Shown one piece after another: positions 7,653-13,817 of a DNA stretch of 35,531 bases. The position numbers and the translations under genes were made by a program. Origin of the DNA: Phycisphaerae bacterium (lineage in GTDB: Bacteria > Planctomycetota > Phycisphaerae > Sedimentisphaerales > Anaerobacaceae); NCBI GenBank assembly GCA_028715705.1, contig JAQURJ010000014.1, forward strand, positions 1-35,531. Reading direction: 5' to 3'. How positions within the stretch are numbered: the first letter of the stretch is position 1; each line of letters starts with the position of its first letter. The notes under the pieces are model-generated. The model searched no databases. It saw only the letters and a list, made by a program, of their open reading frames with translations, and was not told where the DNA came from.

Positions 7653-8285
7653 TCATCTGTCCGCCCAGTTATCGTCAAACCAGATTCGTGGTACTCCTAC
7701 TTTCTTTGCTGTTGTCCCTAACATATCCTGTATATCATAAAACTTTTTTGCTTCATCAATCTTCTTAATCCTATCGAATCCTAACTCTACACCGCATTTT
7801 TTAAGGGTACTCATAATTTGACTGTCAATAGGGCAATAGAGCCAATATTTGACTTTGTCTATATCGTTTTTAAGAAAATATTCCCTATGCATTACAATAT
7901 CATGCAGATAAAGGCACAGAATCTTTGTAGCATGCCCCCATTTGTACCCTGGATAAATTCGTGTATTTCCATTATTGGTCTCGTGGATTTTTTTTGCCAA
8001 AACATTAAGCTGGTTTTCAAACCAATTTTTGTAATCTTGTTCACTTTGCAAATGTATGATTTCATCTACCGGAAGTTGTTCGAGTATGGGCCAAACTTGT
8101 TCTTTTGAACCTTTTTCTAAAACTCTGCCTACTGATGAACCAATTGTAGAACGTGCTAACCTTGAACGAATGGCTTTTTTGTGATTTTCATTTATGTGAC
8201 GATATTTTTCTTCAAGCGAAATAGTTTTAGTTTTGTTTTTCATTTTCTCTGTGAACTCTGTGTCCTCTGTGGCTGAATTAGTCAT
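7653..8285 (-). CDS. Unknown 210-residue protein
   Basis: I do not recognise this protein. It is soluble-looking, rich in Lys, Asp, Trp and Tyr, with no signal peptide or membrane segment. Residues about 4-15 (SATEDTEFTEKM) are encoded by a copy of the CACAGAG repeat, so the authentic start may be the Met at residue 15 or later. The C-terminal half (YKWGHATKILCLYLHDIVMH, then WLYCPIDSQIM) has a mostly helical look that faintly resembles DNA-glycosylase-like or helix-hairpin-helix proteins; this is only an impression. Its ATG overlaps the stop of the GxxExxY gene (ATGA), so translation is probably coupled. It is flanked by inverted copies of the repeat and probably forms a transferred module with the GxxExxY gene. 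Confidence 0.7.
   Translation of the reverse strand: MTNSATEDTEFTEKMKNKTKTISLEEKYRHINENHKKAIRSRLARSTIGSSVGRVLEKGSKEQVWPILEQLPVDEIIHLQSEQDYKNWFENQLNVLAKKIHETNNGNTRIYPGYKWGHATKILCLYLHDIVMHREYFLKNDIDKVKYWLYCPIDSQIMSTLKKCGVELGFDRIKKIDEAKKFYDIQDMLGTTAKKVGVPRIWFDDNWADR
8242..8273 (-). repeat. CACAGAG-type dispersed repeat, copy 2
   Basis: A 32-base copy lying inside the beginning of the 210-residue gene, where it is translated as ATEDTEFTEK. It forms an inverted pair with copy 1 and a direct pair with copy 3. Confidence 0.85.
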
Positions 8286-8647
8286 AATGAAACTCGTTTA
8301 ACACCCTCTATTAACGTTTTTTCGCCGAAATTTATTATTAAACCTCTTTTTAAATTTGTTGCCTTAAGATATGAAAGTGTCTGAGCCAATGCAACATCCG
8401 GCGTTTTGGAAAGTGATTTTATTTCTACAACTACGCTATTTTCTATAAGTAAATCAAGTTTTTGTCCCTTGATGATGACGCCTTTATAATGCAAATCGCA
8501 TCCAACCTGTCTTTGATAATTTATTTCGCGAAGTTTTAGCTCATGACACAAAGCTTCTTCGTAGATGGATTCCAACAATCCGGGTCCAAGTACCCTGTGC
8601 ACTTCGATTGCAGCCCCGATGATTTTTTTCGTCAACTCATCACTCAT
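8282..8647 (-). CDS. GxxExxY family protein (PD-(D/E)xK-like)
   Basis: The 121-residue product carries the motif that names the GxxExxY family (TIGR04256): G23-LL-E26-SI-Y29. Downstream, Asp65 (KLDLLIE) and Glu75-Ile-Lys77 (VVVEIKS) make a PD-(D/E)xK-like nuclease core, which this family is thought to retain. Biological function is not established. The gene overlaps kdsB upstream and the unknown 210-residue gene downstream by four bases each (ATGA in both cases), giving a tightly coupled three-gene order. In many genomes this family sits among CACAGAG-like repeats, and that is the case here. It separates kdsB from pyrG and looks like an insertion into a CMP-KDO-supply locus. Confidence 0.9.
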   Translation of the reverse strand: MSDELTKKIIGAAIEVHRVLGPGLLESIYEEALCHELKLREINYQRQVGCDLHYKGVIIKGQKLDLLIENSVVVEIKSLSKTPDVALAQTLSYLKATNLKRGLIINFGEKTLIEGVKRVSL

Positions 8648-9447
8648 TTAATAATCTCTGTGATCTCTGTGTCCTCTGTGGCTTTTTTGTATCGTTCGAC
8701 GAAGGCTTGATATTGTTCCTTTGTGTCGATGCCTTCGGCAAAATGCTCTACTTTTCCGACTATAATATCAAATCCATTTTCGAGGACGCGAAGTTGCTCG
8801 AGTTTTTCGATTTTTTCAAGGCGGCTTTGCGGCAGGGCGGTTAGTTTAAGTAAAAAATCCCTGCGATAAGCATAAATTCCCAGATGCCGCAGATAATTGT
8901 TTATATCGCCTATGCCGCCGCTGTCTCTGTCATAGGGTATTGCCGAACGTGAAAAATATATGGCACCGTGGTTTTCGTTCAAAATGACCTTTGCCACATT
9001 AGGGTTTTTGATTGTTTCAATATCAGAAAATGCTGCCGCTAAAGTAGCCATAGGGCAGCTTGGATTTTGTAACATAAGGTCTGTTAGATAATCGAGCGAT
9101 ACCGGATCGATCTCAGGCTCATCGGCTTGTATGTTTATTATTATGTCGGCATTGATGTTGGCGACAGCCTCCGCGATGCGGTCGGTTCCGGAATTATGGT
9201 TGGTGGATGTCATAACACATTCCGCACCGAATGAGTCACATGCTATTTTGACTCTTTCGTCGTCAGCGGCAACGAGAATACGATCGATCTTTTTTGCCTT
9301 TTTAGCCCGTTCATAAGTGTGCTGGAGAAGGAATTTTCCGGTTTCGCGGGCGAGTACCTTGCCTTCAAAACGGCTCGAAGCATACCGAGCTGGCAAAACG
9401 CCAACAACAATCGGTCCGGTTCTAAATTGTTTATTTCTATCAGCCAT
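8644..9447 (-). CDS. kdsB: 3-deoxy-manno-octulosonate cytidylyltransferase
   Basis: KdsB activates KDO with CTP to CMP-KDO for transfer to lipid A, which implies an LPS-bearing outer membrane. Key elements are P19-ARYASSRFEGK-30, TSTNHNSGTDRIAEA, NIQADEPEI, YFSRSAIPYDRD and the C-terminal EKLEQLRVLENG and EGIDT segments. At 267 residues it is slightly long, because the last 12 or so residues (ATEDTEITEIIK) come from a CACAGAG repeat that has replaced or extended the natural C-terminus. The ATG at 9447 has no strong ribosome-binding site; AGGAG lies about 20 bases away. A good promoter is 100 bases upstream. The next gene starts within its stop codon. Confidence 0.95.
   Translation of the reverse strand: MADRNKQFRTGPIVVGVLPARYASSRFEGKVLARETGKFLLQHTYERAKKAKKIDRILVAADDERVKIACDSFGAECVMTSTNHNSGTDRIAEAVANINADIIINIQADEPEIDPVSLDYLTDLMLQNPSCPMATLAAAFSDIETIKNPNVAKVILNENHGAIYFSRSAIPYDRDSGGIGDINNYLRHLGIYAYRRDFLLKLTALPQSRLEKIEKLEQLRVLENGFDIIVGKVEHFAEGIDTKEQYQAFVERYKKATEDTEITEIIK
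8654..8682 (-). repeat. CACAGAG-type dispersed repeat, copy 3
   Basis: A 29-base copy in direct orientation to copy 2, covering the 3' end of kdsB and translated there as ATEDTEITEII, which are not family residues of KdsB. Confidence 0.8.
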
Positions 9448-9553
9448 AGCTTAACCGGCTCAAGGTCTCCTGTGAGAATTAGAAAAATACGTCAATCTTT
9501 AGTCAGGTTCATGCCGTCGATGCTGTTGACAGCCGAAATCTAACTGGAATTGT

Positions 9554-9582
9554 ATAATATGAAACCCGGATTGATTTGTCAA
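9554..9582 (-). promoter_or_regulatory. Sigma-70-like promoter for kdsB
   Basis: On the minus strand, TTGACA (9582-9577), 17-bp spacer, TATTAT (9559-9554). Transcription would begin near 9547, leaving a leader of about 100 bases before the kdsB ATG. Confidence 0.75.
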
Positions 9583-9602
9583 ATGCAAAGGAAAAAAAGA
9601 AG

Positions 9603-9677
9603 GGTGAAAGACGGGATTCGAACCCGCGACCCCTAGATCCACAATCTAGTGCTCTAACCAGCTGAGCTACTCTCACC
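9603..9677 (-). tRNA. tRNA-His (GTG)
   Basis: A full cloverleaf reads on the minus strand: acceptor GTGAGAG pairs with CTTTCAC (one G-T), D arm with TAGCTCAGC, anticodon loop TTGTGGA giving GTG, and T arm GCGGGTTCGAATCCCGT. The extra G at -1 (complement of 9677) opposite C73 is the mark of tRNA-His. CCA is not encoded. A T-rich run just downstream may terminate it. Confidence 0.96.
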
Positions 9678-9689
9678 ACGATTTAAGGA

Positions 9690-9718
9690 ATTTTATTATC
9701 CAGAGGCAGCAATGTCAA
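9690..9718 (-). promoter_or_regulatory. Promoter of tRNA-His
   Basis: Minus strand: TTGACA (9718-9713), 17 bp, TAAAAT (9695-9690), with the tRNA starting 12 bases downstream. Confidence 0.8.
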
Positions 9719-9836
9719 TGTTTTTCACGCTTTGGTTAAAATGTCCCAATTGTCCGTAAAAAGGGGATGAAAAATCTAAAAAACAATGATATTTGCTTGA
9801 AAAATAAAGGTATTAGCTGTAAATTACGAAAATAGC

Positions 9837-9864
9837 TTGATTTTGGCGGTGTTTTTTATAGAAT
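9837..9864 (+). promoter_or_regulatory. Promoter of tRNA-Phe
   Basis: TTGATT (9837-9842), 16 bp, TAGAAT (9859-9864); the mature tRNA begins at 9879. Confidence 0.55.
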
Positions 9865-9878
9865 TCGCCAAAGCTTTC

Positions 9879-9951
9879 GGGCAGGTAGCTCAGTTGGTAG
9901 AGCAATGGACTGAAAATCCATGTGTCGGCGGTTCAAATCCGCCCCTGCCCA
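9879..9951 (+). tRNA. tRNA-Phe (GAA)
   Basis: Acceptor GGGCAGG pairs with CCTGCCC and discriminator A is at 9951. The D arm is TAGCTCAGTTGGTAGAGC, the anticodon loop reads CTGAAAA giving GAA, and the T arm is GGCGGTTCAAATCCGCC. CCA is not encoded. No terminator hairpin is evident before the insertion sequence that begins 80 bases downstream. Confidence 0.97.
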
Positions 9952-10030
9952 TTTATTTAAAGTCTTATTTTCAATGAACTTACAACCCACATCTTTTTTC
10001 TTACAGTGCCCAAAACAGCCATTTTACTCC

Positions 10031-10048
10031 CGTACCGTACAAATATTC
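10031..10048 (+). repeat. Left terminal inverted repeat of the insertion sequence
   Basis: Contains GTACAAATATTC (10037-10048), the perfect inverse of 11416-11427. The region 9952-10030 outside it holds nothing recognisable. Confidence 0.7.
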
Positions 10049-10239
10049 ATTCGAGCTTAAATCCTTGCTCTTTAACAATTTAATATTCAGAAGTTGGGCT
10101 GTAGCATGCTGACATTTTTCCGGTTTTCTTATGAAGAATTCCAAAAAGCATTGAAAAACCGCCATTTGGCTACAAAGATTGGCACAATGCATCTGTCAGT
10201 AGGCATCGAATTCCAACATTGAAGCCCTCCTGCCAATTC

Positions 10240-11322
10240 TTATGCCGCTAACCTGTGATAAGATTTCAACAGTCCGCCAAGTCGTTCGACACATTGGATG
10301 TCAGCATTTTCATCAAGTTCATGTTTGGGCTCAATGATTCGGCCTAGTGATTGATGAATTCTCTCATGATGATAATACTGCTGAAAGTGATTTAATGTGT
10401 ATTCAAGTTGTTTGACAGAAGACAGTATCAAGTAATTCAAACACTCATATTTGACTGTTTTCACGAAACGCTCAGCGATGGAATTCAAGTCTGGACTTTT
10501 TGCTGGAAGCTTGATCGGTTCGATGCCAGAGCTCCGAAGTATGTCATGAAATCCTTCTGTTCTATATAACGGATCTCGATCATGGATCAGATAGCGTTTG
10601 CCTTTTAGAAATCCATCGTCACAATCGGTAAGGATTCGAGCAACCTGCTTCATATACTTACCATCTGGCTGTAGCTTGATGGGTGCAAAGAAGACTTTTC
10701 TACTTGAAAACTCAATCACAAAGAAAACTGTACAACGAACCAGTTTACGCCCTGCCAGAAGCTCAATCGTAAAGAAATCACAAGCAGTCATGACATCCCA
10801 ATGGCTTCGAAGAAATTCATGCCATGTTGATCTTACCGTCAGATCAGGCTCAGGATCATAACCGTTCTCAATAAGAATATTTTTGACAGATGTTTTACTG
10901 ATCTTCTTGAAGCCGAGATACTCAATTTGATCAGTTATTTTCTGGAAACCCCAACGAGGATTTTCTTCCTTGAATTTGATGACAAGAGCCACGACCTCTG
11001 GGGTGATTTGCGGCCTCCCTGGTTTCGAGCGATTATGACTTCCATCATACTTTTCAGCAATGAGTTTGCGATACCAACGCATCACAGTATCAGCCGTAAA
11101 TAACTCGGTGCATTGCTCAAGCATTTTTCGGCTGAGGCGTTTCGCTTTGGCAGCAATCCTCATTCGTTGACTATTCGTCAAGATAATTCGCTTGTTTTGC
11201 TTTTCCTGATGTTCAACAAGCACACGAACTTGTTCCCGGAGATAGTCAATCGCCTTGTAAAGTTCTTTGTCAATGCAATAGGCGATACAACCGACCAATG
11301 TAATCCATAATTTTTGTTTCAT
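10240..11322 (-). CDS. Transposase with rve integrase core
   Basis: A 360-residue DDE transposase with a helix-turn-helix/GRPQITPE region at about residues 50-115 and an rve integrase core. Numbered from ATG 11322, the likely triad is Asp182 (TACDFFTIE), Asp248 (LIHDRDPLY) and Glu284 (SPDLNSIAERF), with the DX35E spacing of retroviral-type integrases. The C-terminal FQQYYHHERIHQSLG segment is typical of this branch. The family, with TWHEFLRSHWDV before the first Asp, is one I associate with planctomycete genomes. The frame also opens with a TTG at 11331; the ATG nine bases later is preferred, although neither has a good ribosome-binding site. The gene is full-length with no frameshift, so the copy may be active. 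Confidence 0.9.
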   Translation of the reverse strand: MKQKLWITLVGCIAYCIDKELYKAIDYLREQVRVLVEHQEKQNKRIILTNSQRMRIAAKAKRLSRKMLEQCTELFTADTVMRWYRKLIAEKYDGSHNRSKPGRPQITPEVVALVIKFKEENPRWGFQKITDQIEYLGFKKISKTSVKNILIENGYDPEPDLTVRSTWHEFLRSHWDVMTACDFFTIELLAGRKLVRCTVFFVIEFSSRKVFFAPIKLQPDGKYMKQVARILTDCDDGFLKGKRYLIHDRDPLYRTEGFHDILRSSGIEPIKLPAKSPDLNSIAERFVKTVKYECLNYLILSSVKQLEYTLNHFQQYYHHERIHQSLGRIIEPKHELDENADIQCVERLGGLLKSYHRLAA

Positions 11323-11415
11323 AGTAGCCAAATACTAACAAATCAACAGAACATCTGCAATAATGTTCGCCCGAGAGGTTCTTAAATATCTGTTTTCAAA
11401 GAGCTTATGAGAAAG

Positions 11416-11433
11416 GAATATTTGTACCGTGCG
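11416..11433 (-). repeat. Right terminal inverted repeat of the insertion sequence
   Basis: Contains GAATATTTGTAC (11416-11427), inverse of the left end. It abuts the terminator of the neighbouring operon. Confidence 0.7.
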
Positions 11434-11439
11434 CCGATA

Positions 11440-11465
11440 AAAAAATCGCCATCCCATGGGATGGC
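11440..11465 (-). terminator. Terminator of the coiled-coil/50-residue operon
   Basis: GCCATCCCATGGGATGGC (11448-11465) is a perfect 18-base palindrome. On the minus strand it is followed by GATTTTTTT. It lies 160 bases after the stop of the 50-residue gene and only a few bases from the right end of the insertion sequence. The stretch 11466-11623 in between holds only an AT-rich repeat-like run (11588-11615). Confidence 0.75.
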
Positions 11466-11623
11466 AGACAAAGGAAAACATGACCAAGGAAAGACTATAT
11501 GACAAAATGTGCGAAAAATTCTTGACACTCCCTGCACTTTTTGATTTCCTGTAAAACTTGCCTCCAGCATTTTAATTTCCGGCTGTTCAAATTGAAAATC
11601 GTAAATCGAAAATTGCTATGCGA

Positions 11624-11776
11624 TTATGGAATTGAGAAAAATGTTCCATACCGGCTGTAAACTGTGAACATTATGAATGCTCCAGCAGCCAGTACGGCTA
11701 AAAAGGCTAATCCCAAAAGAACTGTATATATGTTATTAGAGGTAGCGCCCTTTGGTCGTTGTTGTCCGTTCGGCAT
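11624..11776 (-). CDS. Small single-span membrane protein (50 residues)
   Basis: An open frame from ATG 11776 to TAA 11626-11624 encodes 50 residues: a polar N-terminus (MPNGQQRPKGATSNN), one hydrophobic helix (about residues 17-39, VLLGLAFLAVLAAGAFIMF) and a short tail. AAGGGG lies seven bases ahead of the ATG, and the gene starts 21 bases after the stop of the coiled-coil protein, so the two are probably co-transcribed and may interact in the membrane. I do not recognise a family. Its reality rests on the good ribosome-binding site, the operon spacing and the clean transmembrane helix. Confidence 0.75.
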   Translation of the reverse strand: MPNGQQRPKGATSNNIYTVLLGLAFLAVLAAGAFIMFTVYSRYGTFFSIP

Positions 11777-11797
11777 TGTTATATCCCCTTATCTTTA

Positions 11798-12670
11798 TTA
11801 AAGGTTCGTGGAAGCCAGATCGCCGGGTTTTGGTGTTTGCTGAACGAGGTCGAGCTTTCCGACAGATTCGTTGGAATCGGATTCGGTAACGACCAGATCG
11901 GCGATAAACTGATTTTCGCGGACAATATGAAATCTCATACCTTCCTTTACGCCGTCAGCAAGCCCCAGAGAAATCGAAGCGAGATTATTATTCACATCGA
12001 CGGCTACAATCTTGCCCTTCAGGTTGATCTGGTAGCCGATTGGCGGAACCGGAGCAGCCTTGTCGATAGGAAGTGTTACTGGAAGAGGCTCAAAGGCTGT
12101 GCGATCTGTTGGACTGAGCATTTGATCCAGTTTGTTTTGCATCGCGACTTTTTGTTCTTCGAGCCCGCGTTTTTCTGCTTGAAGTTGGTCAACAACCGCC
12201 ATTTTTTCTACCAGAGCTGCTGTGGTTTCGTTGAGTTCTTTTTGAAGTTTAGTGGACAGTGCCTCAATCTCTTTTAGTTGGGATTGTTTCGCCTCAAAAA
12301 GCTCGGTTTGTTTCTGGGCTGTCAGGCTGGTGGTTTCGACGGAGCTTGCCATAGCCGAGATCTTATCTTCTTTATCGGCTATCAGCCTCTGAGCATCCTT
12401 CAGGTCGCCCTGAGCGGCTGAAAGCTGAGTTTGAAGAGTTGATATTTGCGATTGAAGCCCAGCAACCTTATTGTCGAAATTGGCTGTTTTTTCTTCGAGT
12501 TGTTTCTGGGCGTTCGCTGCCTTGGAACGCTCCGAGTCAAGCTGCTTTTTGGTCTGCTGAGCCGTTTCCTTGTAATTTTCGGCGTTTGCGACGTACGTAA
12601 CAACCGTTCCGCAGAGAAAAAGGACACCCGCAGTTACCAAGATGATAAGAACTTTTGTAAGAGTACTCAA
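11798..12670 (-). CDS. Membrane-anchored coiled-coil protein with C-terminal beta domain
   Basis: The 290-residue product has one N-terminal transmembrane helix (about 7-28). A long periplasmic coiled coil follows (about 30-185; many Gln, Lys and Glu heptads). Next is a Pro-rich linker (LPVTLPIDKAAPVPP), then a beta-rich domain of about 75 residues starting INLKGKIVAVDVNNNLASISLG. That domain resembles the C-terminal barrels of FlgT- or MreC-like envelope proteins; this is an impression rather than a firm assignment. The start codon is TTG at 12670, set by AAAGGAG six bases upstream; no ATG fits. A clear promoter lies at 12731-12759. The gene is followed by the 50-residue membrane protein. 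A structural role in the envelope is likely, not proven. Confidence 0.82.
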   Translation of the reverse strand: MSTLTKVLIILVTAGVLFLCGTVVTYVANAENYKETAQQTKKQLDSERSKAANAQKQLEEKTANFDNKVAGLQSQISTLQTQLSAAQGDLKDAQRLIADKEDKISAMASSVETTSLTAQKQTELFEAKQSQLKEIEALSTKLQKELNETTAALVEKMAVVDQLQAEKRGLEEQKVAMQNKLDQMLSPTDRTAFEPLPVTLPIDKAAPVPPIGYQINLKGKIVAVDVNNNLASISLGLADGVKEGMRFHIVRENQFIADLVVTESDSNESVGKLDLVQQTPKPGDLASTNL

Positions 12671-12730
12671 CGCTAACTCCTTTCATAATAATATTATGAC
12701 ACAAGTTTATTAAATAAGCTATGACCCTAT

Positions 12731-12759
12731 ATTTTAGCCTTAAAATCGCCTAAGGTCAA
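12731..12759 (-). promoter_or_regulatory. Promoter of the coiled-coil operon
   Basis: Minus strand: TTGACC (12759-12754), 17 bp, TAAAAT (12736-12731). The leader is about 55 bases. This separates the operon from the HEAT-repeat gene upstream. Confidence 0.75.
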
Positions 12760-12800
12760 GTTAAATCCGGCGAATTTGGCAATTTAGGCAACTGATATTA

Positions 12801-13817
12801 TCACCTTTTTTGCGAATTTACACAGTTAAAAACGGCTTTTGCGGCAGCGAGGCGAACGAATTTTGAATTATCCGCAAGCAGTTTAGGCAAAAAATCGGTC
12901 AAATCCGACGTCGCGATCTCGCCTGTGGCCAATGCCGCCAGCACTCTTATCCTTTCTATCCCTTCTTCGTCCAAATGAGGGGGTAACTTTCCCTGCAAAA
13001 TTTCAAGAACCTGTGGTGCTCCGACAGTATCGCCGAGCATACCAAGCTGTTCTGCGGCGATAAGACGGACTTCGGCGACATCGTCATCCAACACAGTGTA
13101 AAGAACATCCTTTGCTTTTCGCGTTCCGAGTGCTCCCATTCCCCGTACCCCCATCGCCCGGTCATCGGCATAAGTGCTTATAAGCATTGCCCACAGTTTT
13201 GTGAAAACCGATTCGTCACCGAGACGCGCCATGGCCTCCACAGCCTGAAAACGTACTTTATCATCGGAATCGGCGTCTTTCAGCACCCAATTAAGAGGTT
13301 TTAGTGCCCGGGTGTCTCCGGTTTTGCCTAAAAGCTGCGTGGCATTGGCACGGACAGTCTGGTCCTTATCGATAATAGCCTGACCGAGGATATTGAAACC
13401 TTCCGATGAGCCAAATTTTGCGAGGGCGAAACCAGCTGCTATGCGGACATTATGGTCGGGATCTTCGAGCAGTTTTTTGATAATTTCTTTGGTCTGTGAA
13501 TAGCCGGTATCCCCTATGGCAACGGCAGCGGCAAAGCGGACGGGAACTATTGGGTCCTTAAGCATGGCGGTCATCCTGGGGTAGTATTCGACTTTTTTGG
13601 TTGATGCGATGACCTCGACAGCATTGGCGCGAATTCGTGGATCAGTGTCAGAAAGAGCCAGATCAATGATCTTTTCAGCCTGCGGGAGCAGGTTTTCATA
13701 TTTTGCCGAAAATAACTGAGCGGCTCGCAGCGATTGTCCGCAGCCGAAAAAAAACGCCGCAGAAGCCATGAAAACGATTGAAAATGCTAACGATTTGCTT
13801 GTTAATTTCTTAATCAT
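12801..13817 (-). CDS. HEAT-repeat lipoprotein
   Basis: The 338-residue protein starts with a lipoprotein signal peptide ending FFFGC (Cys26), and the rest is an array of HEAT/PBS-lyase-type helical repeats. Recurring units are DPRIRANAVEVIAS, PVRFAAAVAIGDTG, NVRIAAGFALAKFG, TVRANATQLLGKTGD, KVRFQAVEAMARLGD and EVRLIAAEQLGMLGD, about eight in all. Such repeats form a curved scaffold for protein partners. The gene begins within the stop codon of lnt (ATGA overlap), suggesting coupled translation. Because Lnt completes lipoprotein acylation, the pairing is apt but not diagnostic. Function unknown. Confidence 0.88.
   Translation of the reverse strand: MIKKLTSKSLAFSIVFMASAAFFFGCGQSLRAAQLFSAKYENLLPQAEKIIDLALSDTDPRIRANAVEVIASTKKVEYYPRMTAMLKDPIVPVRFAAAVAIGDTGYSQTKEIIKKLLEDPDHNVRIAAGFALAKFGSSEGFNILGQAIIDKDQTVRANATQLLGKTGDTRALKPLNWVLKDADSDDKVRFQAVEAMARLGDESVFTKLWAMLISTYADDRAMGVRGMGALGTRKAKDVLYTVLDDDVAEVRLIAAEQLGMLGDTVGAPQVLEILQGKLPPHLDEEGIERIRVLAALATGEIATSDLTDFLPKLLADNSKFVRLAAAKAVFNCVNSQKR

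Larger units (their letters stand above)
10031..11433 (-). mobile_element. Insertion sequence with an integrase-core transposase
   Basis: About 1.4 kb bounded by 18-base imperfect terminal inverted repeats: 10031-10048 and the complement of 11416-11433, 16 of 18 matching, with a 12-base perfect core GTACAAATATTC. A second matching GCTCTTT lies further inside each end. One transposase gene fills most of the element. I see no convincing target-site duplication. It sits between tRNA-Phe and the terminator of the next minus-strand operon and appears to interrupt no gene. Confidence 0.75.

Noticed and set aside
7595-8682. CACAGAG repeats as a CRISPR array
   Set aside because: Only three copies, hundreds of bases apart, in mixed orientation and partly coding; no regular spacers and no cas genes.
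9879-10048. tRNA-Phe as an integration attachment site for the insertion sequence
   Set aside because: No copy of the tRNA 3' end is found at the far side of the element, and the transposase is a DDE enzyme rather than a tyrosine recombinase.
10001-10192. 63-codon minus-strand frame at the left of the insertion sequence
   Set aside because: It crosses the terminal inverted repeat, has no ribosome-binding site, and resembles nothing.
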